A DNA stretch of 64,000 bases from the NCBI RefSeq assembly GCF_030409715.1, contig NZ_JAUFQI010000001.1:1-64000 (forward strand), read 5' to 3'. Numbering within the stretch: position 1 is the first letter of the stretch; every line of letters begins with the position of its first letter. The translations under genes were made by a program, and so were the position numbers. The notes under the pieces are model-generated. The model was not told where the DNA came from, did no database searches, and worked only from the letters and a program-made list of their open reading frames with translations. This DNA comes from Reinekea marina. GTDB lineage: Bacteria > Pseudomonadota > Gammaproteobacteria > Pseudomonadales > Natronospirillaceae. Shown here piece by piece: positions 52,459 to 62,394 of this stretch.

Positions 52459-53720
52459 TGCACGTCCTCAGTAAATGATTCCAAAAATGCCAGGGCCGAT
52501 TGTTGGCTCACTCCTGAAACGGTGAGGTGACTGACCAAGGCAAAATCGTCTCGCTTAGCCAATCTAAAATAGAGAACATCGTAGAGCTCGGGAAACTGCG
52601 TATATTGTCTTGCGCAAAAAAATGATTTCGCAATGCCAGAGGTAGAGTCATTGCTATTTATTTGAGTGAAATCTTCATGGCATTGATAAGCGGATACATC
52701 TTTAAATGTAACTCGATTATCGGCTCGCCAATCCAACCGACCTTGCAAGAAGTGATCAAATTGAGCCCTCGACAGAGCTTGGCCATCGTACCAGTTAAAC
52801 TGATACCCCAAGCTGCCTGTGGTCATACCACCGTTGATGTAAATATTGTCGGTTAAAGAACAACCCTTTGTGACCGCAACGATGAGCAACTCATCCACTT
52901 CATCGCGTGATGAGTTCCCCCAGCATGACACCAAGCCTTTAATATCCCCAATTACCTGAGCTTGCCCTAGTGTGTCGATATCACGCGGGTAAGTTAGAAA
53001 ATCGTTCAGTAATTTTGATTGGCTGGCCAGTAACTGCGCCTGCGCACGTTCGGCCATTTTTTCTGGCAAAATCACTTCTTGGTTAGCTAAGAAGTGGGTT
53101 AGTTTTTTGGCGGGCACCAAAAAGCTAACCTGGTTTCCAGAAGTCGCGACATTAATGCCGGTCAATTCACCCGTGGCATTAAAAACCGGCCCTCCACTCA
53201 TACCAGGGTTAATTGAGCCAGAAAAATGAATACGGTGGTAATAGGCTGTATCGGCCAATCCATTATAAGTGCCTGGCACAACTGTCATACCTAGGTCGTG
53301 GGGGTTCCCGACGGCAAAAATTTCCGTGCCTTGAATGGGTTCTTCATCGGCTATCCTAATAGGCGTGCCCAGAGAAACATCAGACGTTAGCAATGCCAAA
53401 TCATTTACGATGTCAAAATCGACCACCTTAACCGCAATAGGCTCGCCGTTTTCAGGAATGATCATAACCCGGTACTTCTCCGGTTTTGACACAAAGGCCG
53501 ACACCACGTGGTAGTTCGTAGCTACGGTTGTATCATCATGCACCACAAAACCTGAGCCAATAGAGGTACGGCTGTCGGACTCAATATCGACAACTTTTAT
53601 CTGATAAATACGGCTTCGAAATTCTTTGAAAATTTCATCCGCCGTATAAGCATGCACCCAAGCCAACTGACACAATAAAACAATGAAGCACCATCGAATC
53701 GCTGCTCTTAAGGGGTTCAT
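52446..53720 (-). CDS. Trypsin-like serine protease (S1C/HtrA-like, no PDZ seen)
   Basis: 424 residues, with a signal peptide (WCFIVLLCQLAWVHA). The catalytic triad is H71 (VATNYHVV), D107 (IVNDLALL) and S175 (NPGMSGGPVF). No PDZ domain follows; the C-terminal ~200 residues are of unknown type and contain five cysteines that could pair. It is probably periplasmic. The next gene downstream is the FHA protein (overlapping) and the Lon-like gene ends 3 bases upstream, so all three may be one transcript. Confidence 0.88.
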   Translation of the reverse strand: MNPLRAAIRWCFIVLLCQLAWVHAYTADEIFKEFRSRIYQIKVVDIESDSRTSIGSGFVVHDDTTVATNYHVVSAFVSKPEKYRVMIIPENGEPIAVKVVDFDIVNDLALLTSDVSLGTPIRIADEEPIQGTEIFAVGNPHDLGMTVVPGTYNGLADTAYYHRIHFSGSINPGMSGGPVFNATGELTGINVATSGNQVSFLVPAKKLTHFLANQEVILPEKMAERAQAQLLASQSKLLNDFLTYPRDIDTLGQAQVIGDIKGLVSCWGNSSRDEVDELLIVAVTKGCSLTDNIYINGGMTTGSLGYQFNWYDGQALSRAQFDHFLQGRLDWRADNRVTFKDVSAYQCHEDFTQINSNDSTSGIAKSFFCARQYTQFPELYDVLYFRLAKRDDFALVSHLTVSGVSQQSALAFLESFTEDVQWPQ

Positions 53721-53723
53721 TGG

Positions 53724-56114
53724 CTACTCTTCTTCTGCTTCTTGGTACAGTTCACACAGTGTTTTTAATTCAGTCTGCGCTTTACCATTGACTGAATCGG
53801 CTGGGAACTCTAGTTTTTCGTTAGGGCTGCCTGGCTCTATGTCAGAAAGCAAACGTAAAGCTTGATACACATGCGAAACCGCCCATATCGTAAACTGCCC
53901 CGCTTTAACGGCCTCTACCACTTCAGGTGATAACATGAGGTGTTTAACGTTGTCGGCCGGAACAATAACGCCGTGCTCACCCTTTAAACCACGTAATTGG
54001 CAAAGCTTGAAAAAGCCTTCAATTTTTTCATTAACGCCACCGATGGCTTGAACTTCACCCAATTGATTCATTGAACCTGTAATAGCAATACTTTGTTTAA
54101 TGGGTACCTGCGCGATGGCCGAAATTAATGAGCAATACTCTGCCACCGTGGCGCTATCACCATCGATATAGCCATAGCTTTGCTCCATGGCAATGTGCGC
54201 CGATAATGTCAGCGGAAAACGACGGCCAAATTCATGCCCTAGAAACCCGCTTAAAATCATCACACCTTTACTGTGCAACGATTGCCCGAGCTCAACTTCA
54301 CGCTCAATATCTACCACACCTTTGCCACCGACATGCACTGTGGAGGTAATTCGCGCCGGTGAGCCGAATCGGCTTTCGCCAATCTCCATCACCGTTAGAC
54401 CATTGATGCAGCCAACTCGTTCGCCTTCGGTGTCAATTAATATTGTGCCCTCTTCTATTTCGCTGAGCATCTGATCGGCTATTCGCCCATTTCGGTACTC
54501 TGCAGCTTCTAGAGCTTGCTGTATGTGTTGCTCAGTAATAAATTCAGATTGATCATGCCCACTGATAAAATCGGCCTCGGCAAACACTTTAAATAGTCGA
54601 ACGATGCGAGCTGATATTCGCTGCTGATGTTCGGATTCTCGCAAACTGTATTCTATTAAGCGTTCTAATGCGTTGCGAGTCAGCGGCTTAAAGTTTTTTT
54701 CTTCGCCGTAATCTTTTATGCGTAAAATTAAGTTATCAACCGTGTTGCGAGTACGTGGTATAAAGCTGTCGAAATCTACCGGTACACGAAACAGCTCCAT
54801 AAACTCTGGGTCCCACTCTTGCAATTGATAATAAATTTCGCGCGAGCCCAGTAAAATTACTTTAACGTCTAGATCGATCGATTGAGGGCTGAGCGTTATT
54901 GAATGCATGAGCGTTGCATCGGAAAAAGGCATTTCCATTTTTAGCTCTTTTGATTTCAATGCCAGTTTCAAGGCATCGTATGCAAAAGGCTCTTGCAATA
55001 ATTTTTCGGCATCCAATATTAAATAGCCGCCATTGGCTTTTAATAAACTACCGGCACGAATCAGTTGAAAGTTTGTATTGGGAATTCCTTGCTGGGTTGT
55101 ATATTCAATGCGGCCAAACAGGTTTTGATAGGTTGGCAGCATTTCATAGACAACCGGTGCGCCTTCGTTGGCTTCATGCTGCACCATCAAGTTGGGCTTT
55201 AACCATCGCTCTATTGTGGCACGACGCTCCTGATCAGAAGTTGCATCGGTAATAGATTCTTCAATAAACAAATCAACAATCAATTTCGGTAAATGATTTT
55301 TAATTTCGCGAATAAATCGAAGTACGCTTAACAGGCTTTTATTTTTTACTTCGAGTTCTTTCAACAAGGGTTTAATCGCTTGTTGAACCGTTGTAATGTT
55401 AAGCTGTCGGAAATCTTCTGAGCTTTTTCGCCGCCATGTGGGCAGTTCTAAAACTTGTTCATTTAAAAAGCCTTCGATCGCATTAATACGGTCTTGAAAT
55501 GAGGTTCGTTGCTCTTCGGGCAGTTGTGCAAACTCTGTATCGTCGAGTGCTTTGCCATTCACTACGGGCAATAACATCACGGAGCCACCATCGGCGATAA
55601 CGGCCACTTCTTTTTCATTGGCGAATCGCTCGACTACTTTCAAGGCGGCGTCGTAGCGTTTATTAAATTCTTTATCTATGCCGGTGCGCTTGCGTTGATA
55701 GGTTGGGTTTTCAAACGCGGCAGGAAAAGTATCCATCAAATCGCTTATGAATTGATCGATTGATTCTTTAAGTTTATTACCCTGACCCGCAGGCATTTCA
55801 AGGGCGTAGGGCTCTCGGGTTACTTCAAAGTTATTTATATAGGCCCATTCACTGGGTGCGGGTTGACTATCGGCCAGCTCTTTGACGTATTTAGAAACCA
55901 GTGAGTTTCGGCCGGTGCCGGAATCACCCATGACATAAAGGTTGTAGCCGCCTCCACGCATGGCGATGCCAAATTCTAGCGATTTTTTGGCTCTAGGTTG
56001 CCCCAAAAAACTGGATTCACCTTGAACATCGGCGGTGGTTTGAATATTTAAGTAGCTTAGATCTACACGGGCGCGCAACGCTTCTGGAGCGAGCGGAAGA
56101 ACCTTTTCTGTCAT
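53724..56114 (-). CDS. LonB/YcbZ-type ATP-dependent protease
   Basis: 796 residues. N-terminal domain with a P-loop-like GDSGTGRNSLV in which Arg stands in for the usual Lys, a feature of the YcbZ-like group. The C-terminal Lon protease domain carries the catalytic Ser in YGYIDGDSATVAEY and Lys in GGVNEKIEGFF. The ATPase core is AAA-type with an inserted helical region. Cytoplasmic. ATPase activity may be weak given the changed P-loop. It heads the transcript with the serine protease. Confidence 0.9.
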   Translation of the reverse strand: MTEKVLPLAPEALRARVDLSYLNIQTTADVQGESSFLGQPRAKKSLEFGIAMRGGGYNLYVMGDSGTGRNSLVSKYVKELADSQPAPSEWAYINNFEVTREPYALEMPAGQGNKLKESIDQFISDLMDTFPAAFENPTYQRKRTGIDKEFNKRYDAALKVVERFANEKEVAVIADGGSVMLLPVVNGKALDDTEFAQLPEEQRTSFQDRINAIEGFLNEQVLELPTWRRKSSEDFRQLNITTVQQAIKPLLKELEVKNKSLLSVLRFIREIKNHLPKLIVDLFIEESITDATSDQERRATIERWLKPNLMVQHEANEGAPVVYEMLPTYQNLFGRIEYTTQQGIPNTNFQLIRAGSLLKANGGYLILDAEKLLQEPFAYDALKLALKSKELKMEMPFSDATLMHSITLSPQSIDLDVKVILLGSREIYYQLQEWDPEFMELFRVPVDFDSFIPRTRNTVDNLILRIKDYGEEKNFKPLTRNALERLIEYSLRESEHQQRISARIVRLFKVFAEADFISGHDQSEFITEQHIQQALEAAEYRNGRIADQMLSEIEEGTILIDTEGERVGCINGLTVMEIGESRFGSPARITSTVHVGGKGVVDIEREVELGQSLHSKGVMILSGFLGHEFGRRFPLTLSAHIAMEQSYGYIDGDSATVAEYCSLISAIAQVPIKQSIAITGSMNQLGEVQAIGGVNEKIEGFFKLCQLRGLKGEHGVIVPADNVKHLMLSPEVVEAVKAGQFTIWAVSHVYQALRLLSDIEPGSPNEKLEFPADSVNGKAQTELKTLCELYQEAEEE

Positions 56115-56254
56115 GTCGTACTCTAGTCTGGTAACAATGACTTACAGTATGGCACAGGTGTGGTTTGAAGGCATAGCTTCTGGGGTGTATTGGTTGTTTG
56201 CTTTGGACTGGTTATGGTGGTTATCTTGGGCGGCTTAATTCTGTGGTTGAATTC

Positions 56255-56361
56255 GCCGAGAAGCGGTAACGGTCTAGCGGGACGCCGTGAATACATCCAT
56301 GTAGGCTTGGAGACGGCATCCATGCCGTCTAACACCCGCTAGCCCGCTACCGCTTCGCGGC
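56255..56361. repeat. Nested palindromic repeat element (27-bp inverted arms)
   Basis: The arms at 56255-56281 and 56335-56361 are inverted copies of GCCG-GAAGCGGTA-CGG-CTAGCGGG with about four mismatches. Inside lie a perfect 20-bp palindrome (AGACGGCATCCATGCCGTCT, 56311-56330) and ACATCCATGT (56293-56302). It resembles REP/MITE-like elements. The rest of the 264-base gap shows no gene. Confidence 0.8.
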
Positions 56362-56378
56362 TTGGTTCATTTTAATAT

Positions 56379-57239
56379 TTAGTATGTTAAATCTATTTCT
56401 TCTTCAGTACCGCCGTTTACGCTTACTAGGTAAATTAGGCCTTCATTGTCATACTTAATTGAAACTTCTACTTTCGAATTATTTTTACCATTTACAATCC
56501 AAGAACCAGCAAGCCCTGTTTTACTATAAGTATAGGGGCTGGTTGATCTTGTTGTGACTATTTTATTATCCCACGCTGGACTAGCCACAGCTAAAGCCCA
56601 CTCCATTGAAAGGCCATTGTCATTAACGGTATATTCAACGGCGCCTTGAATCATGGTTGTTTCATTATCTATCGTAGAAGAGAAATCGTCGAAGGTTACG
56701 GTAATAACAACCGATTCAAACCCAAACGCATCATCTGACCCTTGCTCTTGTTCTGAAATTACACCGTCCCACTGTAGTTCAAACTCAAATGAGCCATTTA
56801 GGGTAAGCATCTCATTGTCTATAACTAAACTACAATTGGTGAAGCTTGCATCAACTGTCATCGAGCCAGTGTCACTGTATTCTCCAGATGTTGAAACATT
56901 TGGAGATTCAACCACAACAGTGGCTATACCATCGTTGCCTATACATTTTGGCGTATTTTTTCTGCTCTGAACAGCACTAGGTACTGGATCTTCCTCTTCA
57001 TCTAAAGCAGCTGAAATACCTGCGTCTAAAGTACTCAAAGCGCTAGATTGTATGATAATCGCGGCAGTTTTGTCTTCTTCTAAAACTTCATAGGTTGGCG
57101 AGCTCAGCGCTATAGTTGCAAGCGTACTTGTACTTTGATTATCGTTTGAATCACTGTTTGCATCGCCTTCTACTTTGCAGCCCATCAATACTGCTGAGAC
57201 AAAAGCCAAAGTCATTATACTTTTATTGATCTTTTTCAT
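56379..57239 (-). CDS. Predicted lipoprotein of unknown function
   Basis: 286 residues with a lipobox (AFVSAVLMGCKVEG, Cys21). The mature part starts with a Ser/Asp/Asn-rich linker and is otherwise beta-rich and acidic, with few cysteines (PKCIGND, TNCSLVI). No domain recognised. Possibly an outer-membrane surface lipoprotein. It stands alone next to the palindromic repeat element. Confidence 0.75.
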   Translation of the reverse strand: MKKINKSIMTLAFVSAVLMGCKVEGDANSDSNDNQSTSTLATIALSSPTYEVLEEDKTAAIIIQSSALSTLDAGISAALDEEEDPVPSAVQSRKNTPKCIGNDGIATVVVESPNVSTSGEYSDTGSMTVDASFTNCSLVIDNEMLTLNGSFEFELQWDGVISEQEQGSDDAFGFESVVITVTFDDFSSTIDNETTMIQGAVEYTVNDNGLSMEWALAVASPAWDNKIVTTRSTSPYTYSKTGLAGSWIVNGKNNSKVEVSIKYDNEGLIYLVSVNGGTEEEIDLTY

Positions 57240-57351
57240 TGAAACATCCTTATTATTTTGAGTGAATGGTTAGTTTCGGCATAAATATGTATTAAAGGCT
57301 AACACCAAGTCAACTGCACTTTCGTAATAAGAATGATCACTTTTTATAACG

Positions 57352-58203
57352 CTATACCGAAAACGGGTAGGCAATGGCCTCATGGTGTTGATAGCCTTCT
57401 ACGCTGAAATCATCCATGGTGACCCAGGTTTCTAAGTCTTTTAGCGATTTAATCTCTGGGTTTATGATCAGCTTGGGGGATGGGTAGGGCTTGCGTTTTA
57501 ATTGCACTTCTCGCATGAGTTCCAACTGATCTTCGTATATGTGAGCGTTCACTATTTTGTGGTACGCCTTGCCGGGTTTGAGGCCGGTTATTTGCGCCAT
57601 AATGGCTAAGAAGAAGAACACTTGTACTTGATTGAAGTTTAAGCCTAATGGCACATCGCATGAACGCTGGTAGCTGGTGAGCGAGAGCGTGTCGCCCAAT
57701 AAGCTGAAAGTGTGGGTGTGCATGCAGGGGCGTAGGCAACCCATGTGGAATTCGCCTGGGTTATAGAAGCTGAGGATTTCACCGCGATCGTCGATACCGT
57801 TGCTGAGGTTGTCGACTATTTTTTTCAACTGATCGACAAAACCGCCGTCGGGTTTGGCCCATGCTCGGCCTTGCACGCCGTAAACTCGACCCATGTCGTC
57901 GGACCCTTTGCGGTGCTCATTGGCCAGCCAAGCGCTATTTTCGTTGGCGTTGGCGTCCCATGTTTTTGCACCCAGTTTGCGAAAGTCGGCAGCGTTGTCG
58001 TAGCCACGAATGTAACCTAAAAACTCAGCGATGGCGGCTTTATAAAAGCTTTTTCGAGTAGTAATGAGCGGAAATTCATTAGCGCCAACATCATATTCTA
58101 AATCGGCATTAATTACGGTTAAGCAACGTTTGCCGGTGCGTTTGTTTTCTACCCATTGGCCTTCATCTATGATGCGTTGGCATAAGGCTAAATACTGGTT
58201 CAT
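57352..58203 (-). CDS. thyA: Thymidylate synthase ThyA
   Basis: 283 residues. The catalytic Cys160 lies in [13 protein letters not shown], followed by [16 protein letters not shown] (dUMP phosphate and substrate contacts). It makes dTMP from dUMP with methylene-THF. The usual bacterial ThyA has LPPCH at the active site; here it is LRPCM, a change at the flanking residues. It overlaps lgt by 4 bases (ATGA). Confidence 0.94.
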   Translation of the reverse strand: MNQYLALCQRIIDEGQWVENKRTGKRCLTVINADLEYDVGANEFPLITTRKSFYKAAIAEFLGYIRGYDNAADFRKLGAKTWDANANENSAWLANEHRKGSDDMGRVYGVQGRAWAKPDGGFVDQLKKIVDNLSNGIDDRGEILSFYNPGEFHMGCLRPCMHTHTFSLLGDTLSLTSYQRSCDVPLGLNFNQVQVFFFLAIMAQITGLKPGKAYHKIVNAHIYEDQLELMREVQLKRKPYPSPKLIINPEIKSLKDLETWVTMDDFSVEGYQHHEAIAYPFSV

Positions 58204-59090
58204 TTTTTAGCGCCTTTTTTTGGTTGGCCAGACTTATTCTTTTTCTTACTTTTACCGCTTTCAGGCGCGGTTTCAAATACTGGGTTTCTATAGGCCAGAG
58301 TCATAAGTACACCACCGACTACAATCATCGGTATGCTGAGAAGCATGCCCTGTGTTAAATAGCCGCCTAACAAGTACCCTATGTGCTCATCGGGTTGCCT
58401 AAAGAATTCCGCTGCGGTTCTCAGCACGCCGTAGCCAATCATAAACATGGCCGATACGGCCATTCGTGGTTTAGGTTTGGCACTAAACCACCATAAGACG
58501 ACGAACAATAAAAAGCCTTCGCCCATCATTTGATATATCTGTGAAGGATGTCGGGTTAGGCCATCGCCTATTTGCGGGAAGATCATGCCCCAAGCCACGT
58601 CGGTTTCTCGACCCCAAAGTTCACCGTTCCAAAAATTTCCGAATCGGCCAAAAAAGATGCCTGGCGGTACCAGTGGCGCGACAAAATCACCCACCGCAAA
58701 CCAAGCTTTATTGGTGTGTTTTGCAAACAAAATAACCGCGACGGCGACGCCTAAAAAGCCTCCGTGAAAAGACATTCCGCCTTCCCACACTTTAAATAGA
58801 TACAGCGGGTTCGCAAAGAATAAATCGATATGATAAAACAACACATAACCGACCCGACCACCGACAATAATGCCGACTACGATATAAAACAGCAGGTCTT
58901 TAACTTGATCGGGAGTAAACAACCGCCACGCATCTCTAGAGGCGCGCCAAATACCCAAATATTGGCCAGCCATAAAACCGGCTAAATACATCAGGCCATA
59001 CCAATGCACAGACAGTGGGCCAATATCAAACCAAGGCAGAGACAACGGACCAATGCTAAGGGCAACGGGGTCAAATTGAGGGTGGATCAT
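58200..59090 (-). CDS. lgt: Prolipoprotein diacylglyceryl transferase Lgt
   Basis: 296 residues with about seven membrane segments. Signature stretch [20 protein letters not shown], plus [11 protein letters not shown] with the essential His. A lysine-rich tail ([17 protein letters not shown]) is longer than usual. It adds the diacylglycerol to prelipoproteins such as the several found here. Paired with thyA, a common gammaproteobacterial order. Confidence 0.95.
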   Translation of the reverse strand: MIHPQFDPVALSIGPLSLPWFDIGPLSVHWYGLMYLAGFMAGQYLGIWRASRDAWRLFTPDQVKDLLFYIVVGIIVGGRVGYVLFYHIDLFFANPLYLFKVWEGGMSFHGGFLGVAVAVILFAKHTNKAWFAVGDFVAPLVPPGIFFGRFGNFWNGELWGRETDVAWGMIFPQIGDGLTRHPSQIYQMMGEGFLLFVVLWWFSAKPKPRMAVSAMFMIGYGVLRTAAEFFRQPDEHIGYLLGGYLTQGMLLSIPMIVVGGVLMTLAYRNPVFETAPESGKSKKKNKSGQPKKGAKK

Positions 59091-59154
59091 GGGGTGTCCT
59101 TAATTGAAAATCGCGCTCACTATACCAAAACCCGTGTGAGCTGCCACGCACTGC

Positions 59155-60993
59155 TTAGTCTGTCATGGGTAAAGTTGAAGGCTTCGGCGCTACTGGGTAA
59201 AAATGCGGCTCACATTGCTCAATATTGCTAAAGATTCGGGTATCTTTATAGGGCATTTTCATAAAACCACCAATGCCTAAGCCTTCAATATCGGATACGG
59301 CGATGAGTATTCTGTTTAAACACTCTTTAAATTCTTGTTCTTTGGCAGGGTCGAGCAAGCGATAATAATTGTGTATTTTTAGGTTTTTTTCCAGTACTTC
59401 AAAGATAATACAGCCAGTATGGTGAATGGTGTCGAGCAAACGAATGTTGTCCATTATAGATTCCGGCAACACTAAATGCTCATCGGGATCGCGACCATCT
59501 TCAAAGTAAGAATGCATTTTTTCATTAAGCCGACCTTCTGGCGCAGGCGTAATGGTGTACGGCAGTTTCATGTGATTTGGCACAATAAATGGCTGCTCTT
59601 CGCTTGAGCGATCTAAATGCAAGGTATCGCGTGCATCATACAATACGGCTTTAAAGGTGCCGTTGCGCGTCATGGCTCGGGCGAGTGTGACCATGTGGTT
59701 AAGCGATTGAACAAAAGATCGGCGCATGGCTTTATCAAATAGGTTAAACGCTGAGGAAATATGCACTTCTTCTGCCAGCCAACGCACGGTAATGCCCCCC
59801 ACCACAGGAAAACGACCCAGCCGAGAAACTGCGGCAACAAAGGCCTTTTCGGTTTCGCCCATGCCTTGTAGGTAATTTTTGTAATATTTATCAAGCTGCT
59901 CATCTTCGATATCGTCGACATTGATATCGGGGTGCTGCTCCCGCAAAAATGACTTTCGCGAGCTATACACGACCGTATCGATTGTTTTGGGAGATTCGCC
60001 AATCCAAACCGGAATCAATGGTTTTTCTTCGGGTTCGCGTAATTCCGGTAGTACCAAATGTTTTAATCGCGGCATGTTGGCCATAAAGTAATCGGCGGCT
60101 TCGTTGCGCTGAGTTGGGTCGGTCGACATCATCTTGTCTAAAATGCGTGCAAACTCAATTGGTAACCCTAAAGACAAGGGGGTGATCACCTCGGAGGCAA
60201 AACGCGCACCTTGGCTGGAAGCCAATGCATATAAGGTAGCTGCGGTGCCTTGTTCATCAAATCGCGGCGACGATAAAGCGCCATTAAGTTGATCTCGTCC
60301 AATAAAATAGACATCGCCTAATTTGGCGTTGGTGTTATGCATATCGCTCGACATTAAATCCATAACGCTGGTCGATAAAAACTGGCCATGAATATCGGTT
60401 TGGGCAAACACAGAAGAACCCCAATCGATCAACTGAATAGACTCTGTCGTTGGATCATAAACAATATTCGAGGGTTTAATGTCGCCATGCACCACCGGCA
60501 TTAATACACCCTGCTTATTTTTGAAGGTTCGCAAGTAATCTAAAAGCTCAGCCAATTGTGAAGCAATGCGCACCACAAGCCGAGGCGTCAAGGCTCCCTT
60601 TTCGAGACCCCACTGATCTAAATCTCGCCCTGGTGCCCGCGTCATCACCAAAATTCGCTGTTTACCGACACGAACATAATCAATCACCCTTGGGATCAAC
60701 GGATGATCAAGCAATGACTGTAAATAACTTTCTTCTTCTAGTTTATCTTGAACATGTTGCGGCAAATTTACTCGTGAAAACTTAAACACCAATTCATGCC
60801 CAAATGGAGTGGTACCGCCAAACACAAAACCAAAGGCTCCTTTGCCGATGAGCTCAATATCTTGATACCCCAACCGCTCTAACTGCCTGATGCATAATTG
60901 AATCCACGCCTTCAGCTTTGCGGCATCACGATGTGATAGCAAATAAATACTTTGTTCTTCGGGGATGTAAAAGTGCTTAAGGTTGTGTTCCAT
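59155..60993 (-). CDS. Ser/Thr protein kinase-like protein
   Basis: About 612 residues from ATG 60993 (frame open to 61083). Kinase domain near the N-terminus: glycine loop IGKGAFGFVFGG, the Lys in LVFKFSRVN, catalytic loop VVHGDIKPSNIVYD, and DWG in place of DFG (IQLIDWGSS). The ~300-residue C-terminal part is of unknown type. All catalytic residues seem present, so it may be active. It carries no membrane segment. It stands beside a large inverted repeat. Confidence 0.85.
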   Translation of the reverse strand: MEHNLKHFYIPEEQSIYLLSHRDAAKLKAWIQLCIRQLERLGYQDIELIGKGAFGFVFGGTTPFGHELVFKFSRVNLPQHVQDKLEEESYLQSLLDHPLIPRVIDYVRVGKQRILVMTRAPGRDLDQWGLEKGALTPRLVVRIASQLAELLDYLRTFKNKQGVLMPVVHGDIKPSNIVYDPTTESIQLIDWGSSVFAQTDIHGQFLSTSVMDLMSSDMHNTNAKLGDVYFIGRDQLNGALSSPRFDEQGTAATLYALASSQGARFASEVITPLSLGLPIEFARILDKMMSTDPTQRNEAADYFMANMPRLKHLVLPELREPEEKPLIPVWIGESPKTIDTVVYSSRKSFLREQHPDINVDDIEDEQLDKYYKNYLQGMGETEKAFVAAVSRLGRFPVVGGITVRWLAEEVHISSAFNLFDKAMRRSFVQSLNHMVTLARAMTRNGTFKAVLYDARDTLHLDRSSEEQPFIVPNHMKLPYTITPAPEGRLNEKMHSYFEDGRDPDEHLVLPESIMDNIRLLDTIHHTGCIIFEVLEKNLKIHNYYRLLDPAKEQEFKECLNRILIAVSDIEGLGIGGFMKMPYKDTRIFSNIEQCEPHFYPVAPKPSTLPMTD

Positions 60994-61068
60994 CTGATTA
61001 AGGTAATGGGGATTTGAGGCGGCTGCAAGTTTTGGTTTTTTTAGGTGGATGGTTTTGTGGTTAACGTC

Positions 61069-61178
61069 GCCTAGGTGCACCATCTTTTTTGAGCGGCCGC
61101 TGTTCGCGCTTCCATGCGCCGCTTAACTTCGTCATCCATGACTCAGATAACCGCTCAAAAAAGATGGCACACCTAGGC
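61069..61178. repeat. Inverted-repeat element (28-bp arms)
   Basis: The arms at 61069-61096 and 61151-61178 (CCGCTCAAAAAAGATGG plus CACCTAGGC) match at 26 of 28 positions in inverted order. The 54-base centre contains GTCATCCATGAC and GCGCTTCCATGCGC. It looks like a small non-coding mobile or REP-like element just upstream of the kinase gene. Confidence 0.85.
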
Positions 61179-61226
61179 TTTATTTGATGATAGTTGGCAT
61201 CTAGTTGGGGTGGTGAGAAGCTAATC

Positions 61227-61303
61227 GCGTCTTTGCTTTGCTTTGAGCGCTCCAACAGAGATGAGTAACTGTAGGAGCCTTCGGAACGCAGTGGAGAGGC
61301 GAC
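61227..61303. repeat. 76-bp direct repeat, copy 1
   Basis: It contains CTCCAACAG and TGTAGGAGCCTTCGGAACGC and matches the copy at 62319-62394 at roughly 87% of positions. It lies just downstream of the bestrophin-like gene. Confidence 0.85.
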
Positions 61304-61312
61304 CCAAAAATG

Positions 61313-61330
61313 AAAAACCCTAAGGTTTTT
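61313..61330 (-). terminator. Weak hairpin at the end of the bestrophin-like gene
   Basis: AAAAACC-CTAA-GGTTTTT gives a 7-bp stem overlapping the stop region of the gene. It is of modest stability, so the call is weak. Confidence 0.35.
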
Positions 61331-62102
61331 GTAACTCAATCATCACACTTTGATTCACTTGAATCAGCCCTCTTTTTGGTCGGTCTAGATCAATAATGAT
61401 AAAGACAATTAGGGCGATTAATAAGGAAATTAATATTATCGGGGTAAAGACTCGTTTGCCGCTTAATCCAGCAGAATACCCCATAAACCCACCTGAGCAA
61501 ATGAAGACAACAAAGAGCAAAAGTAAAACAACTTCAGGTACATGCATTTGTAAAAGCGCGTTTCGTTTTCCTTGCGTGTCTATCACATCATTTAATGATT
61601 TTACAAAAGCGCCTGTCGTCACTGGGCTAGGGTCATCATTCGTAGCGGCCATAGCCAAAGCCCAGAGCTTGCGTTGTACTTGTTCAATCTTTGCATTATA
61701 AGCCCGACGCTCTTCAAGCATAGTAAGATCTACTGTCCCTATTTCCACTCGAAGTTGAATGTATTTTTTAAACAGGCCCATCGCTTCAGCGCTGTATTGC
61801 TCGGGTAATAAATCGACCCTCAATACGGCTGTGCCAATGGCATTTGCTTCATCGATCAACGCCATGGTTCGGTTATCGAAACGCTGCATCGACATACTAA
61901 ATGTAAAACCTAGCAACAATGCCAGCAACCCTAGAACGCTGCCTTGAATAGATCCGGTTAACGCCTTAACTTCATCATCTGTTCGTTTTTGTACAAAACG
62001 CCCAATGCGAAAGCCACCTTCATTTACAGCGATCATGGTTAAAAACAAGATTAGAACGATCGCAACACTGCTGAAGGTATATAAGAACTCAGTTTGTGCC
62101 AT
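61320..62102 (-). CDS. Bestrophin-like (DUF4239) membrane protein
   Basis: 260 residues. Four membrane segments, one pair at each end (FSSVAIVLILFLTMIAVN; LGLLALLLGFTFSMSMQRF; VVLLLLFVVFICSGGFMGY; ILISLLIALIVFIIIDLDRP). RFDNRTMALIDEANAIGTA is the family signature. Possible ion channel. It is flanked on both sides by the 76-bp repeats. Confidence 0.8.
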   Translation of the reverse strand: MAQTEFLYTFSSVAIVLILFLTMIAVNEGGFRIGRFVQKRTDDEVKALTGSIQGSVLGLLALLLGFTFSMSMQRFDNRTMALIDEANAIGTAVLRVDLLPEQYSAEAMGLFKKYIQLRVEIGTVDLTMLEERRAYNAKIEQVQRKLWALAMAATNDDPSPVTTGAFVKSLNDVIDTQGKRNALLQMHVPEVVLLLLFVVFICSGGFMGYSAGLSGKRVFTPIILISLLIALIVFIIIDLDRPKRGLIQVNQSVMIELQKP

Positions 62103-62247
62103 TTGAATTTGCGCCTTTAGAAATTGAGGTACAGGTAATGGGATTAAAAACTTGCAGTTTTAGTAGCATATAGGGGTATGGGGTTATTCACCAGTTTTTG
62201 AGGCGGTTTAGTAGCGAGTTTTGAGGTTCAAGTACATGCGGATGGTC

Positions 62248-62285
62248 GCGTCTTCGCTTTGCTTCGAGCACCCCTAGTTAGTTGT
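62248..62285. repeat. Partial third copy of the 76-bp repeat
   Basis: GCGTCTTCGCTTTGCTTCGA followed by GCACCCCTAGTT matches the first half of the two longer copies. Confidence 0.6.
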
Positions 62286-62318
62286 AGTTTGTTTAGAATG
62301 TTAGAACTTAGGATGGTT

Positions 62319-62394
62319 GCGTTTTTGCTTTGCTTCGAACGCTCCAACAGCGATTAATAAATGTAGGAGCCTTCGGAACGCAGTGTAGAGGTGA
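62319..62394. repeat. 76-bp direct repeat, copy 2
   Basis: Same sense as copy 1 (61227-61303), including TGTAGGAGCCTTCGGAACGC. It overlaps the last codons of the small basic protein gene at 62354-62587. Confidence 0.85.

Noticed and set aside
61061..61339. 92-codon minus-strand frame over the inverted repeat
   Set aside because: It is made from the inverted repeat and the 76-bp repeat, so it is not an independent gene.
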